A DNA stretch of 41,927 nucleotides from assembly GCA_934271655.1 (NCBI GenBank), contig CAKQRW010000028.1:1-41927 (forward strand). The letters are read 5' to 3'. The notes below the pieces were generated by a model that worked only from the letters and a program-made list of their open reading frames with translations, ran no database searches and was not told where the DNA came from. Position 1 is the stretch's first letter; the number at the start of each line of letters is the position of its first letter. Origin of the DNA: an uncultured Bacteroidaceae bacterium (GTDB lineage: Bacteria; Bacteroidota; Bacteroidia; Bacteroidales; Bacteroidaceae). The position numbers were made by a program, and so were the translations under genes. This document shows positions 25,811-34,580 of this stretch, piece after piece.

Positions 25811-26659
25811 TCACTTGCCTCTTACAGTCACCTTGCAGTCGGCAGGAGCAGCGATATTCTCGTCGATAGTCACAGAGCCTATCTCGTCTGCCACTATGCT
25901 GCCCGACGTAGGATTCTTTATGTTAGTTATGCTTCCACGTATGTCGGCATGGAGCGTGCTGTATTCGAAAGCACGGTCACAGTCTGGGCCGAAGGTGCAG
26001 TTTTCCAGGATGAGGTCGTGCGCATAGCAGAGAGGCTGCTCTCCCGTGATGTGGCAATTGACCAGGCGCAGGTTGCGCGAATGCCAGCCGAGATACTCGC
26101 CATTCAGTTCAGAGTCATAGACTGTCACATTCTCCACTTCCCAGAAAGCATCTTTAGTGGTTATCTTGGCATTGTGTATCTCCACGTCCTTCACATACTG
26201 GAAGACATACTTGCTGTCTGCCACCAGTCCGTCGACACGTATATTGCTGCTGAACATGAAGGGATAAGTGCCGCCATGCAGCTTGAGGTCCTTGATGCGC
26301 AGGTCTTTGCAGCGCCAGAACACCTCGTCGGCATCGTTCATCTCCACATTCTCTATCTCGATGTCGCTCATTTCCCTGAACATCTTAGGCGCGTCGATGC
26401 GTGTGTTTGTCATCTTCAGATGGTCGGAATACCACAGGGCAGAACGTCCGCCCACATCGAAGTAGCAGCGGTCTATGACAAAGCCATGCACATGCCAGAA
26501 GGGATAATTGCCCTCAAAGCGGCAGTTGGTGGCAATGATGTTGCTGCATTCCTTTATAGCCGACTCGCCTTCCCTGATAGTGACATTGTCGAGATGCAGG
26601 TCGTGTGAGGCGAACAAAGGGCGCTCGCCTCCAAACTCAGTATTGTTAATTAGTCGCAT
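25811..26659 (-). CDS. DUF3737 family protein (right-handed beta-helix-like)
   Basis: A 282-aa protein built of short repeats of about 20 residues in which aromatic and Asn/Asp residues recur (FWHVHGFVIDRCYF, ALWYSDHLKMTNTRI, VFWRCKDLRIKDLKL, AFWEVENVTVYDSEL). This pattern suggests a right-handed beta-helix, as for DUF3737 proteins. The ER(P)LF start region (MRLINNTEFGGERPLFASHDL) is also typical. There is no signal peptide. The function is unknown. It lies between nhaC and the MalY-type gene with gaps of 71 and 78 bp, so all three are probably co-transcribed. Confidence 0.82.
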   Translation of the reverse strand: MRLINNTEFGGERPLFASHDLHLDNVTIREGESAIKECSNIIATNCRFEGNYPFWHVHGFVIDRCYFDVGGRSALWYSDHLKMTNTRIDAPKMFREMSDIEIENVEMNDADEVFWRCKDLRIKDLKLHGGTYPFMFSSNIRVDGLVADSKYVFQYVKDVEIHNAKITTKDAFWEVENVTVYDSELNGEYLGWHSRNLRLVNCHITGEQPLCYAHDLILENCTFGPDCDRAFEYSTLHADIRGSITNIKNPTSGSIVADEIGSVTIDENIAAPADCKVTVRGK

Positions 26660-26730
26660 TGTATATATATGTTTTTTTCCTATTCATAATGTTACCGCTT
26701 ATCGCCTATAATAGGCTCCGCGCCTCGCTG

Positions 26731-28362
26731 TCATGAGCGGGCGGCCTGCCTTCTCTTGAGGATATACATGGTTGCGGCCATCAGCAACATGCCAGCTGCC
26801 CATGAGATGGCTGCGCTGGCTGCCATGCCAAGTGAGTGGGTGAGTCCGGCCACCGCAAAGGTAAGGCACGACACAACGGCCACCGTGAGGGCATACGGCA
26901 TCTGCGATGACACATGCTGCACATGCTTGCACTCAGCTCCCGCACTCGCCATGATGGTAGTGTCGGATATGGGTGATATGTGATCGCCACACACAGCTCC
27001 AGCCATGCAGGCCGAGATGGAGATGACGCGCAGCGGGTCGCCTGGCATGAACACGGCTATGCATATAGGTATGAGTATGCCGAACGTGCCCCACGACGTG
27101 CCCGTGGCAAAGGCGAGGAATGCCGCCACGATGAAGATGATGGCAGGCAGGAGCATCTGCAGGCCTGAGGCGCACCCGGCCACCACGCCCGACACATACT
27201 CTGCCGCTCCAAGAGAGTCTGTCATGCTCTTCAGCGTCCATGCCAGAGTGAGTATGAGCACGGCTGGCACCATGGCTTCAAAGCCCTTGATGATACTGCT
27301 CATGGCCTCATCAAAAGGAAGGGTGCGGCGTGCTGTGAACAGCGCGATGGTCAAGATGAGTGTGGCGAGCGAGCCAAGCACCAGGCCTATAGAGGCATCG
27401 CTGGCTCCGAAGGCATCCACGAAATTGAGGTAATAGTCACTGGCAGGGTCGAAGAATCCGCCAGAGTATATCATGCCGGCTGTGCAGAAAAGGATGAGCA
27501 TGATGATGGGCACCACGAGGTCGAGCACAGAGCCTTTCTCTCTGTTTTCCTTGCTTTTATTCGCGTCTACGCCATGTTCCACCACTCTTAGCTTAGCGTC
27601 GCTCACCTCGTTGAGATGCCCGTCGCCGCCATCCTTGTCAATGCCTTCCGCCCCTGTGTCATACTTGCTCATGGCCTTGAAGTCAAATCTCAGCAGCACC
27701 ACTCCTGTCATAAAGATGATGGTGAAGAAGGCGTAGAAATTGAATGGGATAGCGCGGCAGAAGAGAGCAAGCCCATTCTCATCGCCCGACACGAAGCCTG
27801 ACACCGCTGCCGCCCAACTGGATATGGGGGAGATGATGCACACGGGAGCTGCCGTGGAGTCTATGAGATATGCCAGTTTTTCTCTCGTCACTCCATTGCG
27901 CATGGCTATCGGACGCATCACCGAGCCTACAGTGAGGCAGTTGAAATAGTCGTCGATGAATATCAGCACACCGAGACAGATGGTGGCAAGCTGGACACCG
28001 GCCTTCGACTTCACATGCCGTGAGGCCCACCGTCCGAACGCAGCCGAGCCTCCAGCCTTGTTCATCAGCGACACTATGGAGCCCAGCACCACAAGGAATA
28101 CCAGGATGCCTACGTTCCAGGGGTCGGACAGGCAATGGATAAGTCCATAGCCTTTGGACTCTCCGCCATCCTCTACGGTGTGGTTGGTCAAATGCACCAA
28201 GAAGCCCTCAAAGCCTGAACCTACAGACATGCTGTAGAGTATGGCTCCAAGGACTATGCCAATGAAAAGTGAAGAATAGACCTCTTTGGTCTTGAGGGCC
28301 AGCGCAATGGCCACTATAGGGGGCAACAGCGACCACGCTGTGCCTATCATGTTGTAATCCAT
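26731..28362 (-). CDS. NhaC-family Na+/H+ antiporter or related transporter
   Basis: An inner-membrane protein of 543 aa with about twelve hydrophobic segments. The IFIDDYFNCLTVGSVMRPI motif (about residues 155-173) and the later ACMAGAVCGDHISPISDTTIMAS segment are hallmarks of the NhaC superfamily. Some members exchange Na+ for H+, others transport organic or amino acids such as malate, tyrosine or methionine. A hydrophilic loop of about 50 residues in the middle (KYDTGAEGIDKDGG onward) separates the halves. The downstream C-S lyase-like gene makes a sulfur amino acid substrate conceivable. It heads a three-gene minus-strand run. Confidence 0.88.
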   Translation of the reverse strand: MDYNMIGTAWSLLPPIVAIALALKTKEVYSSLFIGIVLGAILYSMSVGSGFEGFLVHLTNHTVEDGGESKGYGLIHCLSDPWNVGILVFLVVLGSIVSLMNKAGGSAAFGRWASRHVKSKAGVQLATICLGVLIFIDDYFNCLTVGSVMRPIAMRNGVTREKLAYLIDSTAAPVCIISPISSWAAAVSGFVSGDENGLALFCRAIPFNFYAFFTIIFMTGVVLLRFDFKAMSKYDTGAEGIDKDGGDGHLNEVSDAKLRVVEHGVDANKSKENREKGSVLDLVVPIIMLILFCTAGMIYSGGFFDPASDYYLNFVDAFGASDASIGLVLGSLATLILTIALFTARRTLPFDEAMSSIIKGFEAMVPAVLILTLAWTLKSMTDSLGAAEYVSGVVAGCASGLQMLLPAIIFIVAAFLAFATGTSWGTFGILIPICIAVFMPGDPLRVISISACMAGAVCGDHISPISDTTIMASAGAECKHVQHVSSQMPYALTVAVVSCLTFAVAGLTHSLGMAASAAISWAAGMLLMAATMYILKRRQAARS

Positions 28363-28486
28363 GCATTATGCTTTTTCTGTTTCGCCAAGGGTTCTCTTGT
28401 GCCTCAATTGCTCTCAGCTATACTATCAATATCATTTTTTTTGAGTATCAAAGCATGATTCTCTCTGACTTGAGGGCATGCATATC

Positions 28487-28605
28487 ATAATATGTGCACC
28501 TGTATATATGAACATGTGTACCTGCCTTTCATAATATGAATGCTCGCATATATAAATATGAGTGCTTGCTTACTATAATATATGAGCGCTTGTATATATA
28601 TTAAA
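28487..28605 (-). repeat. A+T-rich array of about 22-bp period upstream of the NhaC gene
   Basis: Five copies of a loose motif ATATG-RYGC-YTG start at about 28490, 28512, 28534, 28556 and 28580, giving spacings of 22, 22, 22 and 24 bp. The later copies read ATATGAATGCTCGC, ATATGAGTGCTTGC and ATATGAGCGCTTGT. The array lies 125-245 bp upstream of the nhaC start in the rbr-nhaC gap. A short minus-strand open frame across it (28485-28679) is judged not to be a gene. The remaining gap sequence shows no clear terminator for rbr. Confidence 0.6.
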
Positions 28606-28733
28606 TATATGTACACACAAGTCTTCCTACAGCGACAAAAGTACTTCCGCCCCACTGCGTCCAGCGTGGCGGAAGGCACAGAAAAGATTTTCTTGTTTCG
28701 TCTATTTATATTGTTGCCGTTCGGCTTCTCTTC

Positions 28734-29273
28734 TTAGAAGTTATCCACATGCACCTCAAAATATGCCTGCGGATGAGCGCATACTGGACATACCTCCGGA
28801 GCTTTCTCGCCAACCACGATATGTCCGCAGTTGCGGCACTCCCACACTTTCACCTCGCTCTTGGCAAAGACTTCCTGAGCCTCGATGTTGTGCAGCAAGG
28901 CGCGGTAACGCTCCTCATGCCTCTTCTCTATAGCAGCCACCATGCGGAATTTCTTGGCCAGGGCTGTGAAGCCTTCCTCTTCCGCTGTCTTGGCAAAGCC
29001 CTCATACATGTCGGTCCACTCGTAGTTCTCGCCATCGGCTGCATGAGCCAGGTTCTCTGCTGTGTTGCCTATGCCCTTCAGCTCCTTCAGCCACAGCTTG
29101 GCGTGCTCTTTCTCATTGTCGGCTGTCTTGTTGAAGATTTCAGCCATCTGCTCAAAACCCTCCTTCTTTGCCACAGAAGCAAAGTAGTTGTACTTGTTGC
29201 GTGCTTGCGACTCGCCAGCAAAGGCTGCTTCCAGATTCTTTTCTGTCTGTGTTCCTGAATACTTGTTTGCCAT
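28734..29273 (-). CDS. rbr: Rubrerythrin
   Basis: A cytoplasmic peroxide-reducing non-haem iron protein (179 aa) important for oxygen tolerance in anaerobes. The ferritin-like four-helix domain contains the di-iron ligands in AFAGESQARNKY (E21), DNEKEHAKLW (E54, H57) and IEKRHEERY. The C-terminal rubredoxin-like domain has CRNCGH (C146, C149) and CPVCAHP (C162, C165). Length and layout are typical of the short-linker form. A well-formed promoter lies about 45 bp upstream and it appears to be a single-gene unit. Confidence 0.97.
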   Translation of the reverse strand: MANKYSGTQTEKNLEAAFAGESQARNKYNYFASVAKKEGFEQMAEIFNKTADNEKEHAKLWLKELKGIGNTAENLAHAADGENYEWTDMYEGFAKTAEEEGFTALAKKFRMVAAIEKRHEERYRALLHNIEAQEVFAKSEVKVWECRNCGHIVVGEKAPEVCPVCAHPQAYFEVHVDNF

Positions 29274-29317
29274 AATAACTATATTTTTAGGTGTTAACTT
29301 CCCATTTTTTTCTTTTG

Positions 29318-29349
29318 CAAAGATAACGCCTTTTCACCACACCAACAAA
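29318..29349 (-). promoter_or_regulatory. Promoter of rbr
   Basis: On the minus strand: -33 TTTG (29349-29346), a 20-bp spacer, and -7 TATCTTTG (29325-29318) followed by C. This matches the Bacteroidota consensus at every conserved base. The start would be near 29311, leaving a leader of about 38 nt. Confidence 0.75.
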
Positions 29350-29863
29350 GAAATATTGGCTAACAGATAGCTGATTTCGGCATTTTACATTTTATTAACC
29401 CTTAGACAGGCAAGCCTGTGTTTGTCTGAAAGATGCAATCAGCCAGTGCTTGTGGCGCTGAATCTGCGGCAAAGGTACAACTTATAAATGTATCGGCAAT
29501 TACCTTGACCTCTGCTGTTGTTAACGTTTGGACGGAACAGCGCCGTCTGTCCGTGCAGACATTCCCCATTCTATCATAAAGATATCGGCAAACGATTGCT
29601 TCGGCTGACAGGTGATGGCGGAACGACACGACGCATGCAAATTATCTTGCGTCTGAGCGCAGGACCAATAGTGGGCGCAGGGAAAAGCTGGACGGCTGCG
29701 TCACAGAGCGTCATCTTCACTACAGGCCGCATATAGCTGAGCAGGGCATAACGCAATAATGTCAAGCGCAGATTGCAATTATAGCTCTATGTCCATGCCC
29801 AGCAATTGCAAATCGACAGCACAGAATGAAATACAAGGCTAAATGTTTGTTCGCAACTTACAT
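29350..29863. other. Intergenic stretch between rbr and gdhA, no gene recognised
   Basis: About 500 bp with higher G+C than the other gaps. It contains a second minus-strand promoter-like pair: ATTG at 29500-29497, a 19-bp spacer, and TACCTTTG (29477-29470) followed by C. It also holds a small perfect inverted repeat ACAGGC-aa-GCCTGT (29406-29419). Short open frames on both strands resemble no family I know. It could hold a second rbr promoter with a long leader, a small RNA or a decayed gene. Confidence 0.4.
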
Positions 29864-29893
29864 TTTGCATAATTTTACAGCACCATAACTTTA
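29864..29893 (+). promoter_or_regulatory. Possible gdhA promoter
   Basis: TTTG (29864-29867), an 18-bp spacer and TAACTTTA (29886-29893) form an imperfect Bacteroidota promoter with the last base of the -7 box changed from G to A. It would give a leader of about 20 nt. An alternative reading uses TACATTTT just upstream as the -7 box. Confidence 0.4.
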
Positions 29894-29919
29894 TTATTAA
29901 CCTAAAAAACTATTGTACT

Positions 29920-31257
29920 ATGGATGTTGAGAAAATCATGCAAGAACTGGAGCGCAAGCATCCAGGCGAGCTTGAATATCTTCAGGCTGTCAGAGAAGTG
30001 CTTATCTCTGTGAAGGACGTGTACGACCAGCACCCTGAATTTGAGAAAGCCAAAATCATAGAGCGCCTTGTGGAACCAGAGCGCATCATCACCTTCCGTG
30101 TGCCATGGGTGGACGACAAGGGAGAGATACATGTCAACCTGGGCTATCGTGTGCAGTTCAATAGCGCCATAGGCCCATACAAGGGCGGACTTCGCTTCCA
30201 CCCATCGGTCAACCTGTCCATACTGAAGTTTCTGGGCTTTGAGCAGACATTCAAGAACGCTCTCACCACCCTGCCTATGGGCGGCGGCAAGGGCGGCTCA
30301 GATTTCTCCATTAGAGGCAGGTCGGCAGGAGAGGTGATGCGTTTCTGCCAGGCATTCATGACAGAACTATACCACTACATCGGTCCGGATGAGGACATAC
30401 CTGCTGGAGACATAGGCGTGGGAGCAAGGGAGATAGGCTATCTCTTCGGCATGTACAAGAAACTGACACGCGAATACTCTGGTGTGCTGACAGGCAAGGG
30501 CATAGAATGGGGCGGATCAAGGATACGTCCTGAGGCTACAGGATATGGCGCCCTGTACTTTGTCAACGAGATGCTGCAGACTCACGGGCACGACATCAAG
30601 GGAAAGACTGTGGCTATAAGCGGATTCGGCAACGTGGCATGGGGCGCAGCGAAGAAAGCCACGGAACTGGGCGCCAAGGTGATCACCATCTCTGGCCCCG
30701 ATGGCTACATACTCGACACGGACGGACTGGACGAAGAGAAGATAGCTTACATGCTTGAGCTGCGCGCTTCGGGCAATGATGTATGCGCACCATACGCTGA
30801 GAAGTTTACCAACGCAAAGTTTGTGGCTGGCAAGAGACCGTGGGAGGTGAAGTGCGACATAGCCCTGCCATGCGCCACCCAAAATGAACTGAATGGCGAG
30901 GACGCCAAGATGCTTCTTGCCAACAAGCCTGTCTGCATAGCTGAGGTCTCCAACATGGGCTGCACAGCAGAGGCGGCCGAGATGTTTGTAGCCAGCGGCC
31001 AACTCTTTGCCCCTGGCAAGGCTGTCAACGCTGGAGGTGTGGCGACATCTGGACTGGAGATGACACAGAACTCCATGCGGCTCAGCTGGAGTGAGAGCGA
31101 GGTGGACGAGAAGCTGCACAGCATCATGCACAACATTCATGAACAATGTGTGAAGTATGGCAAGCAGGAAAGCGGATACATAGACTATGTGAAGGGAGCC
31201 AACATCGCAGGATTCATGAAGGTGGCAAATGCCATGATGGCTCAAGGTGTGGTATAA
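29920..31257 (+). CDS. gdhA: NADP-type glutamate dehydrogenase
   Basis: Catalyses the reversible amination of 2-oxoglutarate to glutamate and is a main route of ammonium assimilation in gut Bacteroidales (445 aa, hexameric class). The substrate lysines are visible at K88 (GPYKGGLRF), K112 (TFKNAL) and catalytic K124 (PMGGGKGGSDF), with D164 in PAGDIGVG. The Rossmann nucleotide-binding motif is in VAISGFGNVAWGAA near residue 232. Length and conserved spacing match the NADP-dependent type of E. coli. It converges with the tetR gene only 16 bp beyond its stop, and no terminator is evident in that short gap. Confidence 0.96.
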   Translation: MDVEKIMQELERKHPGELEYLQAVREVLISVKDVYDQHPEFEKAKIIERLVEPERIITFRVPWVDDKGEIHVNLGYRVQFNSAIGPYKGGLRFHPSVNLSILKFLGFEQTFKNALTTLPMGGGKGGSDFSIRGRSAGEVMRFCQAFMTELYHYIGPDEDIPAGDIGVGAREIGYLFGMYKKLTREYSGVLTGKGIEWGGSRIRPEATGYGALYFVNEMLQTHGHDIKGKTVAISGFGNVAWGAAKKATELGAKVITISGPDGYILDTDGLDEEKIAYMLELRASGNDVCAPYAEKFTNAKFVAGKRPWEVKCDIALPCATQNELNGEDAKMLLANKPVCIAEVSNMGCTAEAAEMFVASGQLFAPGKAVNAGGVATSGLEMTQNSMRLSWSESEVDEKLHSIMHNIHEQCVKYGKQESGYIDYVKGANIAGFMKVANAMMAQGVV

Positions 31258-31273
31258 CCGCGCCAACGGATGT

Positions 31274-31789
31274 TCAGCGCAGGGTTATCTCGTGATTGTA
31301 AATCTTCAAATAAAATGCCGCAAGCTGTTCTGGCGATTCCTTCATGCCTCTGCGGAACCACTCGTCACACCATGAAGTAAGCATGCCATAAAGAATTGCT
31401 CTGCGATACGCATCTTCGTTGCTGTGTTCTCTACGTGGCCCGCAAGAGATGTAGAAGCTGCGGTGGATTATTTCCGACAGATTCGACCTGTATAGCAGGG
31501 CAAGCGTGTCGCGTATGCTATACAAAAAGTGAAACAAGCTGCATATGATGTCTTCCTCTGGATGCTTCATGTAGTTGCCATACCACTTTTCACTCAATTC
31601 GTTCATGTGGCAAACAAGCACATCCTCCTTGCTGGAGAAATTGCGGTAGAACGTGACACGTGCAACACCGGCACGCTTGGCTATGTCGCAAATGCTTATT
31701 TCGGTCAAAGAGCGCTCGTACATCATGTCCAGCAATGCTGTAGTGATGCACGAGCGCACTTCTGTATTTATGTTGTCATGCATGCTCAT
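31274..31789 (-). CDS. TetR/AcrR-family transcriptional regulator
   Basis: A DNA-binding repressor-type protein (171 aa). The N-terminal helix-turn-helix spans about residues 12-58, with SICDIAKRAGVARVTFYRNFSSKEDVL clearly of TetR type (recognition helix around VARVTFYRNF). The C-terminal ligand domain (60-171) is short for the family and its effector is unknown. Its ATG overlaps the stop of the carboxylesterase gene by four bases (ATGA), so the two are translationally coupled and it may control that operon. A second possible start lies two codons in. Confidence 0.9.
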   Translation of the reverse strand: MSMHDNINTEVRSCITTALLDMMYERSLTEISICDIAKRAGVARVTFYRNFSSKEDVLVCHMNELSEKWYGNYMKHPEEDIICSLFHFLYSIRDTLALLYRSNLSEIIHRSFYISCGPRREHSNEDAYRRAILYGMLTSWCDEWFRRGMKESPEQLAAFYLKIYNHEITLR

Positions 31790-33474
31790 CTCTTCATTGT
31801 GTTAAGTATGTCATACAGAGATTGGTTGGGTTCGCCCATCATACCTATGCCATCTCCTATCTCCATTATTTCATGTGGAGACTCTTTATAGCTTTTCCAC
31901 ACAGGTAGCGCTGTCTCTCCACATTCTTTCGGGCACCCACCTTCCTTCCCGTTTGGAGTGCCCCACTTCACAAAATTCATCCAGTAACTAAACATCTTCT
32001 CCGAAAAGGCGTAGTCGGATTCTTTCCAGAGGCTTTGTGCATTGGGATTGTGATAAGCATATTCCATTTCTGTTCCATGATTAGCTCCAAGCCCTTCGTT
32101 TTGCTTATAGGTGTAATAGTATTTGTATACATCGCTCTTGCCCGTGCTGCATTGGATTCTGGCCCAGCAATCTGTGGGCCATCCAATAGCAAACGCGCCT
32201 ACAAGCTTGTTCATGGACTGCCTTGCCTCCGACTCATTGCCGCATGGATACAGTTGAAGTATCTTCTCGCCAGACTCATCACCAAAGAGGGCTTTCACCT
32301 TATCAACGCATTCTTGCGGTTTGAATGACATTCCTATGGTAAACAGGCCTCCTTCCTTGGCATTATATCCTATCAACAGCGGCACATCATTCTGTCTTCC
32401 TTTTTGATACAGCTGATAAACACTTTCGGGCAGGACAAAGCCGTCTACCGTGAGGCTCACCTCACTGAGTTCTTTCTTTACAAGAACTTCTGCCGGAAGT
32501 GCTCTCATCTGTTCCAACGTCAACTTTCCCAAAGATTTCATATATTCAAGCCCCAGCCTCTCAGATTTTTCTTGAGTGAACGTATCTGAAGCGAGCCAAG
32601 GACATGCGAACGTGGCGCTCTCACCTATAGCTGAACAAAACAGTCCCTTGGCCAAAGGTGAAACACACAGAGCGCTCACACATTGACTACCTGCAGACTC
32701 GCCTGCTATTGTGACCCTAGCAGGATCGCCACCAAAGGCTTTTATATTTCGTCTCACCCACTGCAAGGCAAAAATCTGATCTAAAAGTCCATAGTTGCCG
32801 CTACCAAGCCCCGACTCTGCGCTCAACTCTGGCAAAGAGAGGAAGCCAAAGACACCCAAACGGTAGTTGACCGTCACCATTACCACTCCTGCACGAGCGG
32901 CAGACTCGCCACGGCAATAGGCTTCGCTTCCTGCTCCTGTGCGTAAGGAGCCGCCATGGAAATACACCAACACAGGATGGAGTTCTCTGCCTGTTTCTTT
33001 GGAGGACATACTTTTATCCGCACTCTTCCCGTCACCCCCGGCAGATTCAGGAGTCCACACATTAAGATAAAGGCAGTCCTCAGACATTGGCTCTTCAGCC
33101 CCTTTGGTCGGCAGACCTAACGCTTCGGCAATCTTGTTGGCAAGTGGCAGAGGCATCCGTGGCTGCATGGCTATAGGGGAGAAGTGTGTGGCTTTCAATA
33201 CACCTTTCCACTTCTCAGCCGCCTGCGGAGCTTTCCATCGCAGTTCACCTACAGGTGGACTGGCATAAGGAATTCCGGCATAGACACGCACTTTCATGTC
33301 TTCGGTATAAACGCCAACGACATCACCACATTCGGTCGTCACAACTGGTGTCTCACGCAGACTGTCACACGTCACAGCAGGGAGAGGCTTGCTCTGAGCG
33401 CGGCAAGAGGTCATAACAACTTGCATTGCCGTCAGCACAACCGCACATAACTTTACAGCATTTCTCATTTTCAT
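31786..33474 (-). CDS. Type-B carboxylesterase lipoprotein
   Basis: A 562-aa serine hydrolase. The signal peptide ends in MTSC (Cys24), suggesting lipidation and location in the envelope. The oxyanion hole is YFHGGSL (about 171-177), the nucleophile Ser260 is in GESAGSQ, the acid is probably Glu374 (NAKEGG) and the base His466 (ANHGTEMEYAY). PPVGELRWKAP and EDCLYLNVWTP are family signatures. A Gly/Ser/Lys-rich insert (about 142-165) precedes the catalytic core. Substrates could be acetylated or feruloylated plant polymers or xenobiotic esters; the sequence does not decide. It is co-translated with a TetR regulator. Confidence 0.92.
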   Translation of the reverse strand: MKMRNAVKLCAVVLTAMQVVMTSCRAQSKPLPAVTCDSLRETPVVTTECGDVVGVYTEDMKVRVYAGIPYASPPVGELRWKAPQAAEKWKGVLKATHFSPIAMQPRMPLPLANKIAEALGLPTKGAEEPMSEDCLYLNVWTPESAGGDGKSADKSMSSKETGRELHPVLVYFHGGSLRTGAGSEAYCRGESAARAGVVMVTVNYRLGVFGFLSLPELSAESGLGSGNYGLLDQIFALQWVRRNIKAFGGDPARVTIAGESAGSQCVSALCVSPLAKGLFCSAIGESATFACPWLASDTFTQEKSERLGLEYMKSLGKLTLEQMRALPAEVLVKKELSEVSLTVDGFVLPESVYQLYQKGRQNDVPLLIGYNAKEGGLFTIGMSFKPQECVDKVKALFGDESGEKILQLYPCGNESEARQSMNKLVGAFAIGWPTDCWARIQCSTGKSDVYKYYYTYKQNEGLGANHGTEMEYAYHNPNAQSLWKESDYAFSEKMFSYWMNFVKWGTPNGKEGGCPKECGETALPVWKSYKESPHEIMEIGDGIGMMGEPNQSLYDILNTMKR

Positions 33475-33499
33475 CTTTCTGTTTTACGTTTTCTGAGAA

Positions 33500-33507
33500 C
33501 AAAAGTA
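33500..33507 (-). promoter_or_regulatory. Promoter -7 box for the carboxylesterase operon
   Basis: The minus strand reads TACTTTTG, which fits TAnnTTTG, 26 bp before the start codon. The upstream -33 region has no clear TTTG. The remaining sequence up to the end of the next gene (33508-33661) shows no other feature. Confidence 0.5.
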
Positions 33508-33661
33508 TGTATTTCTATCTGGATATCATACAATACACTTATTTTTCTCGCCAAACTGAAACAAACCCGCCAAATTGTAACACACGAAAACTCTCGTTTG
33601 ATCATCCCCAACAAGCATTCGGAATGCGTTTTCACAAGCATTCAGGACGCATATTCATATA

Positions 33662-34396
33662 TCATCGCACTCTGCCGCTGTCAACCTTGTACTCATAGGA
33701 ATGGATACCCTCGGCCCGAAAGTCATCATGATACCTGGCCAACACATGTTTGAAGACCTCCTCATACTGAGGAATGAACAGATCGTCCTTTGCTTCCAGA
33801 TGCCTTATTATTTCTTTGGCAAGCGGCTGCGTCATCAACAGATTTGTCTTGCCCTTGCTGAAGCATGTACCCTTTATCGAGCCTGGAGAAACATTCAAGA
33901 TGCGGTTGGCAGAACCTGACTTGATGAGTTCCACATTCACACTCTCTATGAATATCTTCAGCGCTGCCTTGGTCGCTCCATACACCGCAAAGAATGGAGA
34001 TGACATGAAACCCGCGATGCTGTCCATGACTCCACAATAGAAATCGGCACCAGACAGGAGTTTACTGTAGAAATGCTTTATGACACGTATGTTGGCAATG
34101 GCGTTGACATTGAATGAATTTATGATATAGTCATCGTCCACATCAGCAAAAAGCGAAAGATGTCCAAAGCCCGCTGTGATCATAAGCGAGTCTATATCCG
34201 CGAAGCGGTCGAAGAAAGAGTAGTCTCTGCTGGTGATGTCAAAGAGAAAACTCTCTATACGCTCTTCCCTGTATTGCTCTGCAAGAGGAGCCCTGTCCAC
34301 GATATATACTTTCTCACATTCCGGACGCCTCGCCAGCTCCTTGGCTATTGACAGTCCAATGCCGTTGGCTCCGCCTACTATCAATGTTCTTTTCAT
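33662..34396 (-). CDS. Short-chain dehydrogenase/reductase
   Basis: An NAD(P)-dependent oxidoreductase of the SDR family (244 aa). The cofactor-binding glycine motif is GGANGIG (residues 8-14) and the catalytic pair is Tyr and Lys in VYGATKAALK. A serine in DSIAGFMSSPFF is probably the third catalytic residue, and the later NVSPGSIKG replaces the usual NxVxPG. The start at 34396 puts the first beta strand (RTLIVGG) at residue 3 and leaves an AAGGA motif a few bases upstream. Longer starts add an unrelated Cys-rich stretch. The substrate is unknown. It is not obviously in an operon. Confidence 0.85.
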   Translation of the reverse strand: MKRTLIVGGANGIGLSIAKELARRPECEKVYIVDRAPLAEQYREERIESFLFDITSRDYSFFDRFADIDSLMITAGFGHLSLFADVDDDYIINSFNVNAIANIRVIKHFYSKLLSGADFYCGVMDSIAGFMSSPFFAVYGATKAALKIFIESVNVELIKSGSANRILNVSPGSIKGTCFSKGKTNLLMTQPLAKEIIRHLEAKDDLFIPQYEEVFKHVLARYHDDFRAEGIHSYEYKVDSGRVR

Positions 34397-34580
34397 CATA
34401 TCCTTTTTATGTTTTTCTTGCTTTATCAACTTGTTCGTATTCTCTGTAACCATGGATGCAGTCAACATCACGCCAATACACATATGCAAGCAGCCTTCTA
34501 TTCTGGCACGACCTACCCTTCCACTTTCACATGAAGCACAGCCTGCTCGCACTTATATAAATATATGTATAGCATAATAC

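Noticed and set aside
28363..28440. TPP riboswitch-like words CTGAGA and ACCCTT upstream of the NhaC gene on the minus strand
   Set aside because: The essential GAACCTGA block and the closing stem of a thiamine riboswitch are absent, and the gene is not a thiamine gene, so the match is chance.
28485..28679. Small minus-strand protein of 64 codons rich in Tyr and Ile
   Set aside because: It is formed by the A+T-rich 22-bp repeats, and its sequence mirrors the repeat period rather than a protein fold.
34400..34552. Longer N-terminus for the short-chain dehydrogenase
   Set aside because: The added Cys- and Lys-rich stretch has no place before the Rossmann fold, and an AAGGA motif lies just before the ATG at 34396.
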